Of a stretch of 64,000 nt of DNA, positions 1 through 8,383 are shown piece by piece. The notes below the pieces were generated by a model. The model was not told the DNA's origin, did not search any database, and saw only the letters and a program-made list of their open reading frames with translations. Numbering within the stretch: position 1 is the stretch's first letter; each line of letters starts with the position of its first letter. This stretch comes from Martinezella lusitana (lineage in GTDB: Bacteria > Pseudomonadota > Alphaproteobacteria > Rhizobiales > Rhizobiaceae): positions 372,001 to 436,000 of the forward strand of contig NZ_JAFEVL010000048.1 of the NCBI RefSeq assembly GCF_016901135.1, in the 5' to 3' direction. Both the position numbers and the translations under genes were made by a program.

Positions 1-393
1 ACCGCCAGGAGTGGCGCGCGACTGAAGCCGCGCGGCGATATTGACACCATCGCCGTAGAGATCATTGCCATCGGCGATCACGTCGCCGAGGTTCAGGCCG
101 ATGCGAAAGAGCATCTGCTTTTCGGTATCCATGGCGGCATTGTAGCCAGCAAGTTCGTTCTGGACATCGATTGCTGCCCGCACGGCTTCGACAACGCTTG
201 GAAATTCGGCGAAAACACCATCGCCCCAGGTATTGATCACCCGGCCACCATGCGCCTCGATTAGCCGCGTCATGGCATCTCGATAACGCCGAAGGGTCGC
301 AAGCGTCCCCTCCTCGTCCCTGCCCATAAGACGCGTGTAATCCTGCACGTCAGCGCAGAAGATGGTGGTCAGCTTGCGGCTCGTCTCGGACAT
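1..393 (-). CDS. Class III adenylate/guanylate cyclase, 3' part outside window
   Basis: The reading frame begins at an ATG (393) and runs off the left edge, so only the first 131 residues are visible. They match the start of a class III nucleotidyl cyclase catalytic domain: an early metal-binding Asp in IFCADVQDYTRLM, the block INTWGDGVFAEF with the second metal-binding Asp, and RIGLNLGDVIADGNDLYGDG followed by VNIAARLQ. The product would make cyclic AMP (or GMP) from the nucleoside triphosphate. The start is chosen because GAGG lies about five bases upstream; an ATG at 402 is in frame but sits directly against the GAGAGG. The C-terminus is not visible; many rhizobial paralogues carry TPR or TolB-like C-terminal regions, but nothing here shows that. 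Confidence 0.85.
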   Translation of the reverse strand, partial: MSETSRKLTTIFCADVQDYTRLMGRDEEGTLATLRRYRDAMTRLIEAHGGRVINTWGDGVFAEFPSVVEAVRAAIDVQNELAGYNAAMDTEKQMLFRIGLNLGDVIADGNDLYGDGVNIAARLQSRATPGG

Positions 394-512
394 CTGCCTC
401 ATCCTCTCGGCAAGCGCCGACGGTGGCCCTTGCCTGCTGCTGCGAAGATAGTCTTCCCGACGCGACTTTCCAAGTGGTCGCGTCGGCTGCTGACCCGGCT
501 CGATGCGACAGG

Positions 513-1337
513 TTATACGGTGAAAACCTCGCGTCGCAGCAGTTCCCAGGAATCCTTGTCCACCGCGACCAGCAAGCCGCCGTCGAGATGATGCGGCAGA
601 TAGGGTGAGCCGTCGAAGCGACGCACATAAGCGCCCGCTTCCTGCGAGATCAGCGCGCCGGCCAGATGGTCCCAGGGCATCAGCTTGTTGTACATCAGAT
701 AGTGGACGTGGCCGCCGGCGAGAGTGCGATACTCGTGCGCCGCGCATCGATAGTTGGTGGAGTAGCGCACCTTGGCGAGATTGCCCATGACTTCCGCCCG
801 CTTGTCCTTCGGCAGGAAGCCGGTCGATGCCATGCCGACCATGTCTTCCAGCGCGACCGGCTGCGTCGCCCTCATGCGCAGGGTCTCGCCGTCGGGACGG
901 CGCAACCATGCGCCGCTGCCGCGCTCCGCCAGCACCCAATCGTCGCCCATCGGATCGAAGATGATGCCGGCGACCGTCTCGCCTTTGGAGATCACCGAAG
1001 CCATGACACCGAAGGCCGGGATGCCGGAGGCGAAATTGAACGTGCCGTCGACGGGATCGACGATGATGGCCAGATCCGCATCCGGCAGCTTGTCGAGCAG
1101 TGCCGGATCGGCCGCGACGGATTCTTCGCCGACGAAGAGCGCCTCGGGCCAAAGCCGCTCCACCTCGGCCTTCACCATCCGCTCAGCACGCTCGTCAGCT
1201 TCGGTCACCAGATCGGTCGCTTCGCTCTTCGCGCGGACGTCATCACTGCCAAGTCTGCGGAAGCGCGGCAGGATCTCCATCTGCGCGGCGCGGCGCAACA
1301 CATGAGCAAGGGTGGTAACGTCAACGGGCGATGTCAT
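513..1337 (-). CDS. Inositol monophosphatase family protein (copy 1)
   Basis: 274 residues, full length for the Mg-dependent inositol monophosphatase/SuhB family. The metal and catalytic residues are intact: GEES at 70-73, DPVDGT at 94-99 and WDHLAG at 222-227. The family removes phosphate from myo-inositol-1-phosphate or related sugar phosphates (or 3'-phosphoadenosine phosphate in CysQ-like members); the substrate here cannot be read from sequence. It lies 17 bases after a paralogue of the same length, so both are probably translated from one message together with upstream ttcA. Start ATG is preceded by AAAGGACC. The pair looks like an old tandem duplication, since the two differ over most surface positions while keeping the active site. 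Confidence 0.9.
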   Translation of the reverse strand: MTSPVDVTTLAHVLRRAAQMEILPRFRRLGSDDVRAKSEATDLVTEADERAERMVKAEVERLWPEALFVGEESVAADPALLDKLPDADLAIIVDPVDGTFNFASGIPAFGVMASVISKGETVAGIIFDPMGDDWVLAERGSGAWLRRPDGETLRMRATQPVALEDMVGMASTGFLPKDKRAEVMGNLAKVRYSTNYRCAAHEYRTLAGGHVHYLMYNKLMPWDHLAGALISQEAGAYVRRFDGSPYLPHHLDGGLLVAVDKDSWELLRREVFTV

Positions 1338-1354
1338 GATATGGTCCTTTCGTG

Positions 1355-2182
1355 TCAGACGCCGATAATTTCGCGGCGGATCATTTGCCAGCTATCCTCA
1401 TCCGGCGCAGAAATAATGCCGCCCGTCGTTTCGCCCGGCCGGTAGGGTGTGCCATCGAATTTGGCCGTATAACCGCCGGCCTCCTGATGCGCCAGTACTC
1501 CGGCAAGATGATCCCAGGGCATCAGCTTGGAATGACCGATGAAATGCCATTTGCCCGATGCCACCATCCAGTATTCGTAGGCGGAACAATTGAGCGAGAA
1601 AGTCATGCGTGTCTTGGCGAGATTGGCACAGATACGCGACCTCTCCGGCTCGTCCATGTGTCCCCAGGATATGGCGCCGGTCATGGCGCCCAGGGGAGCG
1701 GATGCGGCAACGGAAAGCCGCCTCGCCTGCCCCGCACGGCGACGCAGGAAGGTGCCCCCGCCACGCATCGCGGTAATGGTGTCTCCGAGTACCGGATCAT
1801 AGATGACGCTGGCAATCGTCTCGCCATTGGCGACAACGGCGACGATCGTGCCAAACACCGGCAGCCCTGCCGCAAAATTGAACGTGCCGTCCACCGGGTC
1901 GATGGTAAAGGCCAGTTCCGCATGCGCCAGTGCCGGCACAACCGACCGGTCGGCCTCATAGGCCTCCTCTCCGACGATAAGAGCGCCTGGAAAGCGGGCC
2001 TTCAGCGCGGCAGTGATATATTGCTCGGCAAGCAGATCTGCCTCAGTCACCAGATCGATGGCCGACGTCTTTTCCGATATGTCGCCATCACCCAGATTGC
2101 GGAACCGCGGCAGGATTTCCTGCGCCGCCGCCTCGGCAACGATCGTCATCAGATGGTCGAAGTCTGTATCGGAGAAAGTCAT
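1355..2182 (-). CDS. Inositol monophosphatase family protein (copy 2)
   Basis: 275 residues, a tandem paralogue of the next gene. It keeps GEEAYEAD at about 71-78, the DPVDGT metal-binding loop at 95-100 and the PWDHLAG motif near 222-228. Both copies share the N-terminal EILPRFR block and the TDLVTEAD-like segment (here IDLVTEAD), so they descend from one gene. The role is dephosphorylation of a small sugar or inositol phosphate in the cytoplasm. The gene follows ttcA by 70 bases on the same strand. Whether the two copies act on different substrates or as a heterodimer cannot be told from sequence. Confidence 0.9.
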   Translation of the reverse strand: MTFSDTDFDHLMTIVAEAAAQEILPRFRNLGDGDISEKTSAIDLVTEADLLAEQYITAALKARFPGALIVGEEAYEADRSVVPALAHAELAFTIDPVDGTFNFAAGLPVFGTIVAVVANGETIASVIYDPVLGDTITAMRGGGTFLRRRAGQARRLSVAASAPLGAMTGAISWGHMDEPERSRICANLAKTRMTFSLNCSAYEYWMVASGKWHFIGHSKLMPWDHLAGVLAHQEAGGYTAKFDGTPYRPGETTGGIISAPDEDSWQMIRREIIGV

Positions 2183-2252
2183 CGGAGGCCTTTTGTCTTG
2201 GGAGGGACCTCCTCTTATGACCGATTCGATGACGCTGGTGTGGCAAAAGCGC

Positions 2253-3134
2253 CTAATCGGCGTCGGTTTGTCCAGTCATCAGACCGGCAAAATCGAAGAG
2301 CTTGGGATCGAGCAGATGCGACGGATTCACATGCGCCAGCGCGCGCAGCATCGTATCCTTGCGGCCCGGCATGCGCCGCTCGATATCAGCAAGCATGTCC
2401 TTCATCGCATTGCGCTGCAGCCCATCCTGCGAGCCGCAGAGATCGCAGGGAATGATCGGAAACTGCATGGCGGCGGCGAACTTGGCGAGATCGTCCTCGG
2501 CGGCATAGGCGAGCGGGCGCAGCAGCATCAGATCGCCCTCATCATTGAGAAGCTTTGCCGGCATCGAGGCCAGGCGGCCGCCATGGAAAAAGTTCATGAA
2601 GAAGGTTTCGAGAATATCCTCGCGGTGATGGCCGAGCACCAATGCATCACAACCCTCTTCGCGCGCAATACGATAGAGATTGCCGCGGCGCAGGCGCGAA
2701 CAAAGCGAACAGTAGGTCGCGCCCTCGGGTACCTTTTCCTTCACGATGGAGTAGGTGTCGCGATACTCGATGCGATGCTCAACGCCAATCTTCGCCAGAT
2801 AGTCCGGCAGCACATGCTTCGGGAAGTTCGGCTGGCCCTGATCGAGATTGCAGGCAATCAGTTCCACCGGCAACAGGCCGCGCCATTTGAGATCAAGCAG
2901 GATCGACAGCAGCCCGTAGGAATCCTTGCCGCCGGAAAGGCCGACCAGCCAGCGCCTTTGCCCCTTCAGCATCTGGAAATCCTCCAGAGCCTGCCGCACC
3001 TGCCGCAGCAGGCGCTTGCGAAGCTTGTTGAAGGAGACAGACCGAGGCACATCGGAAAACATCGGATGCACGCCAGAGACGCCGTCCTCAGCCTCGATAT
3101 CGATCTCGTCCATTACCGTCGTTGCGATATTCAT
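2253..3134 (-). CDS. ttcA: tRNA 2-thiocytidine biosynthesis protein TtcA
   Basis: 293 residues. The PP-loop ATP pyrophosphatase motif SGGKDS is at 67-72, and the TtcA cysteine pairs are present: CSLC (C142, C145) and CDLC (C230, C233). TtcA activates C32 of certain tRNAs with ATP and, using a 4Fe-4S cluster held by these cysteines, inserts sulfur to form 2-thiocytidine. The neighbouring blocks LGHHREDILETFFMNFFHGG and RPLAY are family-typical. Start ATG has GAGGACGACGGA upstream. The N-terminal 35 residues are an acidic extension compared with the E. coli protein. It lies between glsA and the phosphatase pair, all on the minus strand. Confidence 0.95.
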   Translation of the reverse strand: MNIATTVMDEIDIEAEDGVSGVHPMFSDVPRSVSFNKLRKRLLRQVRQALEDFQMLKGQRRWLVGLSGGKDSYGLLSILLDLKWRGLLPVELIACNLDQGQPNFPKHVLPDYLAKIGVEHRIEYRDTYSIVKEKVPEGATYCSLCSRLRRGNLYRIAREEGCDALVLGHHREDILETFFMNFFHGGRLASMPAKLLNDEGDLMLLRPLAYAAEDDLAKFAAAMQFPIIPCDLCGSQDGLQRNAMKDMLADIERRMPGRKDTMLRALAHVNPSHLLDPKLFDFAGLMTGQTDAD

Positions 3135-3194
3135 TCCGTCGTCCTCAGTGCCTCGCCACGCTGATAGCAGAAAGCGTCGAAAGAAGACACCGCA

Positions 3195-4124
3195 TCAATC
3201 GCCGAACACCGACCAGCCCGTGCGCGCAGCCAGCATTTCCAGCGCCACCGCGCCGAGCTGCGAATTGCCGACCTTGTTCAGGCCCGGCGACCAGACGGCG
3301 ATTGATCCTATACCCGGCGCCACGGCGAGAATGCCGCCGCCGACGCCGCTCTTGCCGGGAAGACCGACATGATAGGCGAAATCGCCGGAGCCGTCATAAT
3401 GGCCGCAGGTCAGCATCAGCGCATTGATGCGCCGCGCCCGCTTCGGCGAAACGACGGAATGGCCTGTGATCGGATTGCTGCCGCGCGCCGCAAGATAGAG
3501 CCCAGCCTTGGCAAGCTGCTGGCAGCTCATCGAAAGAGCGCATTGGTGGAAATAGACGCCGAGCACATGCTCGACCGGATGGTCGAGGTTGCCATAGGCA
3601 CGCATGAAATTGGCGAGCGCGAAATTGCGAAAGCCCGTCTGCGTCTCAGAGCGCGCTACCCTGTCGTCGATGGTGATCGACTCGTCATCGGCGACATAGC
3701 GCACGAAGCGCAGGAGCTCGCCGATCGCCTCGCGCGGCGCATGGCCAGACAGCACGACATCGCTGACGGCGATCGCGCCGGCATTGATGAAGGGATTGCG
3801 CGGAATGCCTTCTTCACGCTCGAGCTGGACTATGGAGTTGAAGGAGGTGCCAGACGGCTCGCGTCCCACGCGCTTCCAAAGGCTTTCGCCGATCTTGCCG
3901 AGCGCCAGCGTCAGCATGAAGACCTTCGAAATACTCTGGATGGAAAAGGCAATGCCCGCATCACCGACGCTGTGAACCTCGCCGTTGACGGTGGCGATCG
4001 TCATGCCGAACTGCTTTGGATCGACCTTGGCGAGTTCCGGAATGTAATCGGCAACCTTACCCTCGCCGATACGCGGCGAAAGCTCCGTATAGATGCCGTC
4101 GAGAATTGCCTGCAGATCGGTCAT
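3195..4124 (-). CDS. glsA: Glutaminase
   Basis: 309 residues from the ATG at 4124, the length of E. coli YneH-type glutaminases. It hydrolyses glutamine to glutamate and ammonia. The serine beta-lactamase-like fold signature is visible in SIQSISKVF, with the catalytic Ser-x-x-Lys (S64, K67). Further family blocks are RNPFINAGAIAV and the C-terminal GKSGVGGGILAV. The ATG at 4124 is preferred over an in-frame TTG at 4142 because GGAG stands six bases upstream of the ATG, and the TTG overlaps the poly-T of the preceding terminator. The gene follows rpsD but is separated from it by a strong hairpin, so it probably depends on read-through or its own weak promoter. Confidence 0.93.
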   Translation of the reverse strand: MTDLQAILDGIYTELSPRIGEGKVADYIPELAKVDPKQFGMTIATVNGEVHSVGDAGIAFSIQSISKVFMLTLALGKIGESLWKRVGREPSGTSFNSIVQLEREEGIPRNPFINAGAIAVSDVVLSGHAPREAIGELLRFVRYVADDESITIDDRVARSETQTGFRNFALANFMRAYGNLDHPVEHVLGVYFHQCALSMSCQQLAKAGLYLAARGSNPITGHSVVSPKRARRINALMLTCGHYDGSGDFAYHVGLPGKSGVGGGILAVAPGIGSIAVWSPGLNKVGNSQLGAVALEMLAARTGWSVFGD

Positions 4125-4143
4125 AGGGCGCTCCAAAGACAAA

Positions 4144-4170
4144 AAAAGCCGCTCGAAAGGAGCGGCTTTT
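4144..4170 (-). terminator. Rho-independent terminator of rpsD
   Basis: An 11-base perfect stem (AAAAGCCGCTC with GAGCGGCTTTT) and a 5-base loop; on the minus strand it is followed by a run of seven T. It sits 24 bases after the rpsD stop. Confidence 0.85.
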
Positions 4171-4193
4171 CCATCATGAAAAATATCCGCTTG

Positions 4194-4811
4194 TTAACGC
4201 GAATAGAATTCGACGACCAGCTGCGGTTCCATGACGACTGCGTAGGGCACATCGGCGAGGGTCGGAACGCGAGCGAAAGTCGCTACCATCTTGTTGTGAT
4301 CGGCTTCGATATAGTCCGGAACGTCGCGCTCGGCGAGACCGATCGATTCCAGAACGATCACGAGCTGCTTCGACTTTTCGCGGACTTCGATGACGTCGCC
4401 AGCCTTGCAGCGGAACGAACCGATGTTGACGCGAACGCCGTTCACCGTGACGTGGCCATGGTTGACGAACTGACGGGCTGCGAAAACGGTCGGAACGAAC
4501 TTGGCGCGGTAGACGATCGCGTCGAGGCGCGATTCGAGCAGGCCGATCAGGTTTTCCGAAGTGTCGCCCTTGCGGCGGTTGGCTTCGTCGAAGGTGGCAC
4601 GGAACTGCTTTTCACGCAGGTCGCCGTAGTAGCCCTTCAGCTTCTGCTTGGCGCGCAGCTGCACGCCGAAGTCGGAGAGCTTGCCCTTGCGGCGCTGGCC
4701 GTGCTGGCCCGGGCCGTATTCGCGACGGTTAACCGGGGACTTCGGACGGCCCCAGATGTTCTCGCCCATACGGCGGTCAATTTTGTACTTGGACGATTCG
4801 CGCTTGCTCAT
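4194..4811 (-). CDS. rpsD: 30S ribosomal protein S4
   Basis: 205 residues starting MSKRESSKYK, the usual alphaproteobacterial S4 length and N-terminus. S4 binds the 5' domain of 16S rRNA early in 30S assembly and takes part in translational accuracy. The S4 RNA-binding core is visible (SRLDAIVYRAKF, RQFVNHGHVTVNG). An open frame extends 33 codons upstream, but the ATG at 4811 has AAAGGAAATGCG before it and begins the conserved sequence. Unlike E. coli, it is not inside an S13-S11-S4-alpha operon; it stands alone with its own promoter and terminator, as in other rhizobia. Confidence 0.97.
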   Translation of the reverse strand: MSKRESSKYKIDRRMGENIWGRPKSPVNRREYGPGQHGQRRKGKLSDFGVQLRAKQKLKGYYGDLREKQFRATFDEANRRKGDTSENLIGLLESRLDAIVYRAKFVPTVFAARQFVNHGHVTVNGVRVNIGSFRCKAGDVIEVREKSKQLVIVLESIGLAERDVPDYIEADHNKMVATFARVPTLADVPYAVVMEPQLVVEFYSR

Positions 4812-4981
4812 CGCATTTCCTTTCAAACTATTTGAGCGGCCCGTTGCCGAACCGCGAAGGAAACACGCCCTCCTCTGAACTCCATTTTCGAGCTCTGACA
4901 GGCCTCTCACATTAGCGAACGGAGAAAGCCACGGGACATGTCAAATGAAACACCGGACATTTCTGCCCGGCGTTGGCGCGG

Positions 4982-5010
4982 TCTGTAAGGGGTCGTCATG
5001 AAAATGTCAA
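4982..5010 (-). promoter_or_regulatory. Sigma70-type promoter for rpsD
   Basis: On the minus strand, TTGACA (5010-5005) is followed after exactly 17 bases by TACAGA (4987-4982). This predicts a transcript starting near 4975 with a leader of about 165 bases before the S4 start, long enough to hold an autoregulatory structure, though I do not identify one. Confidence 0.65.
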
Positions 5011-5034
5011 CAGCGGGATCGAAGGAAGTGCCAG

Positions 5035-6552
5035 CTATTCCGCAGCCGCTTGCTCTGTGCCATGCAAATCAGGCGCATTGGCGTCGCCCGGCGCTGTCTG
5101 GCAGTCGATATCCGGGAACGCCACAACGCGGCGACCGGAGAAATCGGTATGGACGACGACGCTGCCCTGTTCCTCGAAGTAGCTGAGCAAACGCCGGGCG
5201 CGGCGGGCGGAGTGGGTACCGTAGGCACGGGCGATCCGCGCATCGGAGGGGCAAGCTTCGCCACCGATGGCAGCCTTGGCAAGCATCAGGAAAACACCCT
5301 GCAGATCGTCGGTGACACCAGCCGAAAGCGAAAGAGCCGTCGCCCATGCCTCCGTCGCCATCGTCGCCTCGTCCGCGCCGGAGCGCACCACCGCCACGCG
5401 GCGACGGAATTCGGACAGGCTCATCGGCGCACCAGGCACGCGGCGCATGCGCAACCGCACGAGAAACTCCTGGTAGAGGACGGAATCCGTGCGGAAGGCC
5501 GAGGCCGGATCATCCAGGATTTCCGAAAGCACTGCGGTCACCCGCGCTTCGCGATCCTCGTTCGACAATTCTGGCTGGTTCGGCTTCGGCTCTGCCGCAG
5601 CCGTGTTCGTCGCAGGGGCGGAACGCGACAGCTCGGCCAGGATATCCGTCGTCGGGCGCGGCGCGGGTGTGGCCCGACGAACCATCGGCTTGGAAAACTC
5701 TTCCGGATCCGGTGTGAAGATCAGATCCTCGACATCCTGAGGTGCATCCGGCAGCGGCATCAGCTTCGGGCTGGAGGAACGCGCCGAGGTTTCCACGGAA
5801 CCGATGGTGATCGGCAACGGCCGCCGCGAGAGCGCCGGACCGAGAGCGACAAAATTGCCGCGCTTCAGATCGCGGAACATTTCCGCCTGCCTGCGATCCA
5901 TGCCGAGAAGATCGGCGGCGCGCGCCATGTCGATATCGAGGAAGGTGCGGCCCATCAGGAAGTTGGAGGCCTCGGCCGCGACGTTCTTGGCAAGCTTCGC
6001 CAGGCGTTGTGTGGCGATCACGCCGGCAAGGCCGCGCTTGCGGCCGCGGCACATCAGATTGGTCATGGCGCCGAGCGACATCTTGCGTGCATCTTCGGAG
6101 ACATCGCCGCCGACGGAAGGCGCAAACATCTGCGCCTCGTCGACTACGACCAGCACCGGATACCAGAATTCGCGATCGGCATCGAACATGCCGTTGAGGA
6201 AAGCGGCGGCGGCGCGCATCTGCTGCTCGATATCGAGCCCTTCCAGCGTCAGCACGCAGGAAACGCGATGCTGGCGAATGCGGTTAGCGATGCCGGCAAG
6301 CTCGGCCTCGGTGCGTTCGCCATCCACAACCACATGCCCGAACTTATCGGCCAGCGTGACGAAATCGCCTTCCGGATCGATAATGACCTGCTGCACCCAT
6401 TGCGCTGATTGTTCCAGCAGACGGCGCAGCAGATGCGATTTTCCGGAGCCGGAATTGCCCTGCACGAGCAGACGGGTTGCCAGCAGCTCCTCGATATCGA
6501 GCTGGGCGCTGGTCCCGCCGGACGCCGTTCCCATGTCGATGCCGACCTGCAA
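5035..6552 (-). CDS. HerA-like (DUF87-type) P-loop ATPase
   Basis: 505 residues from a TTG start. Walker A is GNSGSGKS at 32-39, Walker B is VLVVVDE at 133-139 and a sensor-like ATQR segment follows; the core resembles the HerA/FtsK-superfamily helicase/translocase domain. The middle (about 260-360) is Pro/Ala-rich and probably disordered. The C-terminal 140 residues are a separate helical region ending in what looks like a winged helix (SDARIARAYGTHSARRARRLL). The TTG at 6552 is chosen because AGGGG lies seven bases upstream and it starts VGIDMGTASGG directly; a TTG at 6627 is in frame without support. HerA normally pairs with the nuclease NurA, which is not next to it. The biological role is unknown. 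Confidence 0.8.
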   Translation of the reverse strand: MQVGIDMGTASGGTSAQLDIEELLATRLLVQGNSGSGKSHLLRRLLEQSAQWVQQVIIDPEGDFVTLADKFGHVVVDGERTEAELAGIANRIRQHRVSCVLTLEGLDIEQQMRAAAAFLNGMFDADREFWYPVLVVVDEAQMFAPSVGGDVSEDARKMSLGAMTNLMCRGRKRGLAGVIATQRLAKLAKNVAAEASNFLMGRTFLDIDMARAADLLGMDRRQAEMFRDLKRGNFVALGPALSRRPLPITIGSVETSARSSSPKLMPLPDAPQDVEDLIFTPDPEEFSKPMVRRATPAPRPTTDILAELSRSAPATNTAAAEPKPNQPELSNEDREARVTAVLSEILDDPASAFRTDSVLYQEFLVRLRMRRVPGAPMSLSEFRRRVAVVRSGADEATMATEAWATALSLSAGVTDDLQGVFLMLAKAAIGGEACPSDARIARAYGTHSARRARRLLSYFEEQGSVVVHTDFSGRRVVAFPDIDCQTAPGDANAPDLHGTEQAAAE

Positions 6553-6681
6553 TGCACTTCCCCTGTCATCAAGAATCAAATGCGGATGCGTCCCATCTTT
6601 CTGAAAGGACGCGCCTTCGTCTAGCAAAGATTTCCAGGCTATGCGCCCGCGGATTGAAAAAACCCACAGGCGATTGTGATG

Positions 6682-7827
6682 TCAGCGGAACCGCAGATTG
6701 GCGCGTGACAATTGGTCGACCGAGGTGCAGCCCATCAGCTTCATGTCGCGCTCGATCTCGGTGCGCAAATGCCGTAGCGCACGCTCGACGCCCGCCTGGC
6801 CGGCAGCCGCCAGCGGATAGAGGTAGAAGCGGCCGAGACCAACGGCCTTGGCGCCGAGCGACAGGGCCTTCAGCACATGCGTGCCGCGCTGGATGCCGCC
6901 GTCCATCATGACATCGATGCGATCGCCGACGGCATCGGCGATTTCCGCCAGCTGGTCGAATGCCGCTCGCGAGCCGTCCAATTGCCGACCGCCATGGTTC
7001 GAAAGCACGATGCCGGTGCATCCGATATCGACGGCCCGCTTGGCATCCTCGACCGACATGATGCCCTTCAGGCAGAACTGCCCGTCCCAATGCTTCACCA
7101 TTTCGGCGACATCGTTCCAGTTCATCGACGGGTCGAGCATCTCGGTGAAGTATTTGCCGATCGACATCGCGCCGCCGCTCATGTCCACATGCTCATCGAG
7201 CTGCGGCAGACGGAATTTCTCGTGCGTGAGATAGTTCAGCCCCCAGGCTGGCTTGATGGCGAATTGCGCAATGCCGGCGAGATTGAGCTTGAAGGGAATG
7301 GAAAACCCGGTGCGCAGGTCGCGCTCGCGATTGCCGCCGGTGATGCTGTCGACGGTGAGCATCATCACGTTGACGCCGGCATCCTTTGCCCGTTGCATCA
7401 TCGCGCGGTTCAGTCCGCGATCCCTGTGGAAATAGAATTGATAGACCTGCGGCCCCTGATGCTTCTTGCGCACCTCCTCGAGGCTGACCGTGCCAAGCGA
7501 GGAGACACCGAACATGGTGCCGATGGAAGAGGCTGCCGCCGCAACCGCATTTTCACCCTCGTGATGAAATAGCCGCTGCAGGGCCGTCGGCGAGCAGTAG
7601 AAGGGCGTGGCGAGCTTTTGTCCCATGACGGTGACAGACATATCGACCTCGCTGACGCCGCGAAGGACGTTCGGAACGAGATCGCAGCTCTCGAAGCTCG
7701 CCGTGTTGCGCCGAAGCGTCACTTCGTCGTCGGCGGCACCATCGATGTAATTGAAGATCGGACCGGGAAGACGGCTCTTCGCCAGAGCGCGGAAATCATG
7801 GAAGTTATGGCAGTCACGCAGGCGCAT
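6682..7827 (-). CDS. lldD: FMN-dependent L-lactate dehydrogenase / alpha-hydroxy-acid oxidase
   Basis: 381 residues in the FMN-dependent alpha-hydroxy-acid dehydrogenase family, the length of LldD. The active-site signature SNHGGRQLD is at 276-284 with catalytic His278 and substrate-binding Arg281, and the flavin phosphate region MMDGGIQRGTHVLKALSLGA is conserved. The likely reaction is L-lactate to pyruvate feeding electrons to quinone at the inner face of the membrane; glycolate or mandelate oxidation is possible. The ATG at 7827 is preferred (GAGG seven bases upstream); upstream ATGs at 7842 and 7857 and a TTG at 7863 are in frame. The gene stands alone between a GNAT gene and the HerA-like ATPase. 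Confidence 0.88.
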   Translation of the reverse strand: MRLRDCHNFHDFRALAKSRLPGPIFNYIDGAADDEVTLRRNTASFESCDLVPNVLRGVSEVDMSVTVMGQKLATPFYCSPTALQRLFHHEGENAVAAAASSIGTMFGVSSLGTVSLEEVRKKHQGPQVYQFYFHRDRGLNRAMMQRAKDAGVNVMMLTVDSITGGNRERDLRTGFSIPFKLNLAGIAQFAIKPAWGLNYLTHEKFRLPQLDEHVDMSGGAMSIGKYFTEMLDPSMNWNDVAEMVKHWDGQFCLKGIMSVEDAKRAVDIGCTGIVLSNHGGRQLDGSRAAFDQLAEIADAVGDRIDVMMDGGIQRGTHVLKALSLGAKAVGLGRFYLYPLAAAGQAGVERALRHLRTEIERDMKLMGCTSVDQLSRANLRFR

Positions 7828-7915
7828 GGCTCGCCTCGGCATTGAAACTGCAACCATTTTCAAAAGACATCAAATATCGTCCTCCCAATATCCCGCCGCT
7901 TAGTCCGACCTTGCG

Positions 7916-8383
7916 CTACAGCCGATGCAGCCGTGCTTCCCATTTGTAAAGCACGTCCGGCTCCTTCTCCTCATTGCCTGCCCCGTCCGACTCGTCAACA
8001 ACGAAGAAGCCGTGTTTTTCGTAAAAGCGGCGCGCCGGCGCATTTCGTTGAAATGTCCAGAGCGAAAGCACCGGATAGGCGGATTTGGCGACATCGAGCA
8101 AACGGCTGCCGATGCCATGCCGCTGTGCTTCGGGCAGAACGTAGAGTTGATCAATCCAATCTTCGAGAAAGGCGATGACGCCGACCAGGCGACCACCCTC
8201 TTCGGCACCCCAGATCTGGCAATCCTTATAGACGACGGCACTCCAGAAGCCGACATCTTCCTCCGTCGTATGAAGTCCGGAAAGCGTCGGAAGCCGCTCG
8301 TCGAAGGAGGCGCGGTGAACGGCTGCCGCTGCCGGCATGTCCGCGAGATCGAGTTTACGCAACGAAACCTTGCCTGCCATCAT
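7916..8383 (-). CDS. GNAT family N-acetyltransferase
   Basis: 155 residues with a complete GNAT fold. The acetyl-CoA pyrophosphate-binding segment QRHGIGSRLLDVA (R-x-x-G-x-G) follows the beta-strand LYVLPEA, and the C-terminal ARRFYEKHGF motif is standard. The acceptor (amine, peptide or small molecule) is unknown. The ATG at 8383 shares its A with the TGA of murI, so it is probably translated by coupling; two in-frame ATGs occur side by side. The position in a trmJ-murI operon does not suggest a specific substrate. Confidence 0.85.
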   Translation of the reverse strand: MMAGKVSLRKLDLADMPAAAAVHRASFDERLPTLSGLHTTEEDVGFWSAVVYKDCQIWGAEEGGRLVGVIAFLEDWIDQLYVLPEAQRHGIGSRLLDVAKSAYPVLSLWTFQRNAPARRFYEKHGFFVVDESDGAGNEEKEPDVLYKWEARLHRL

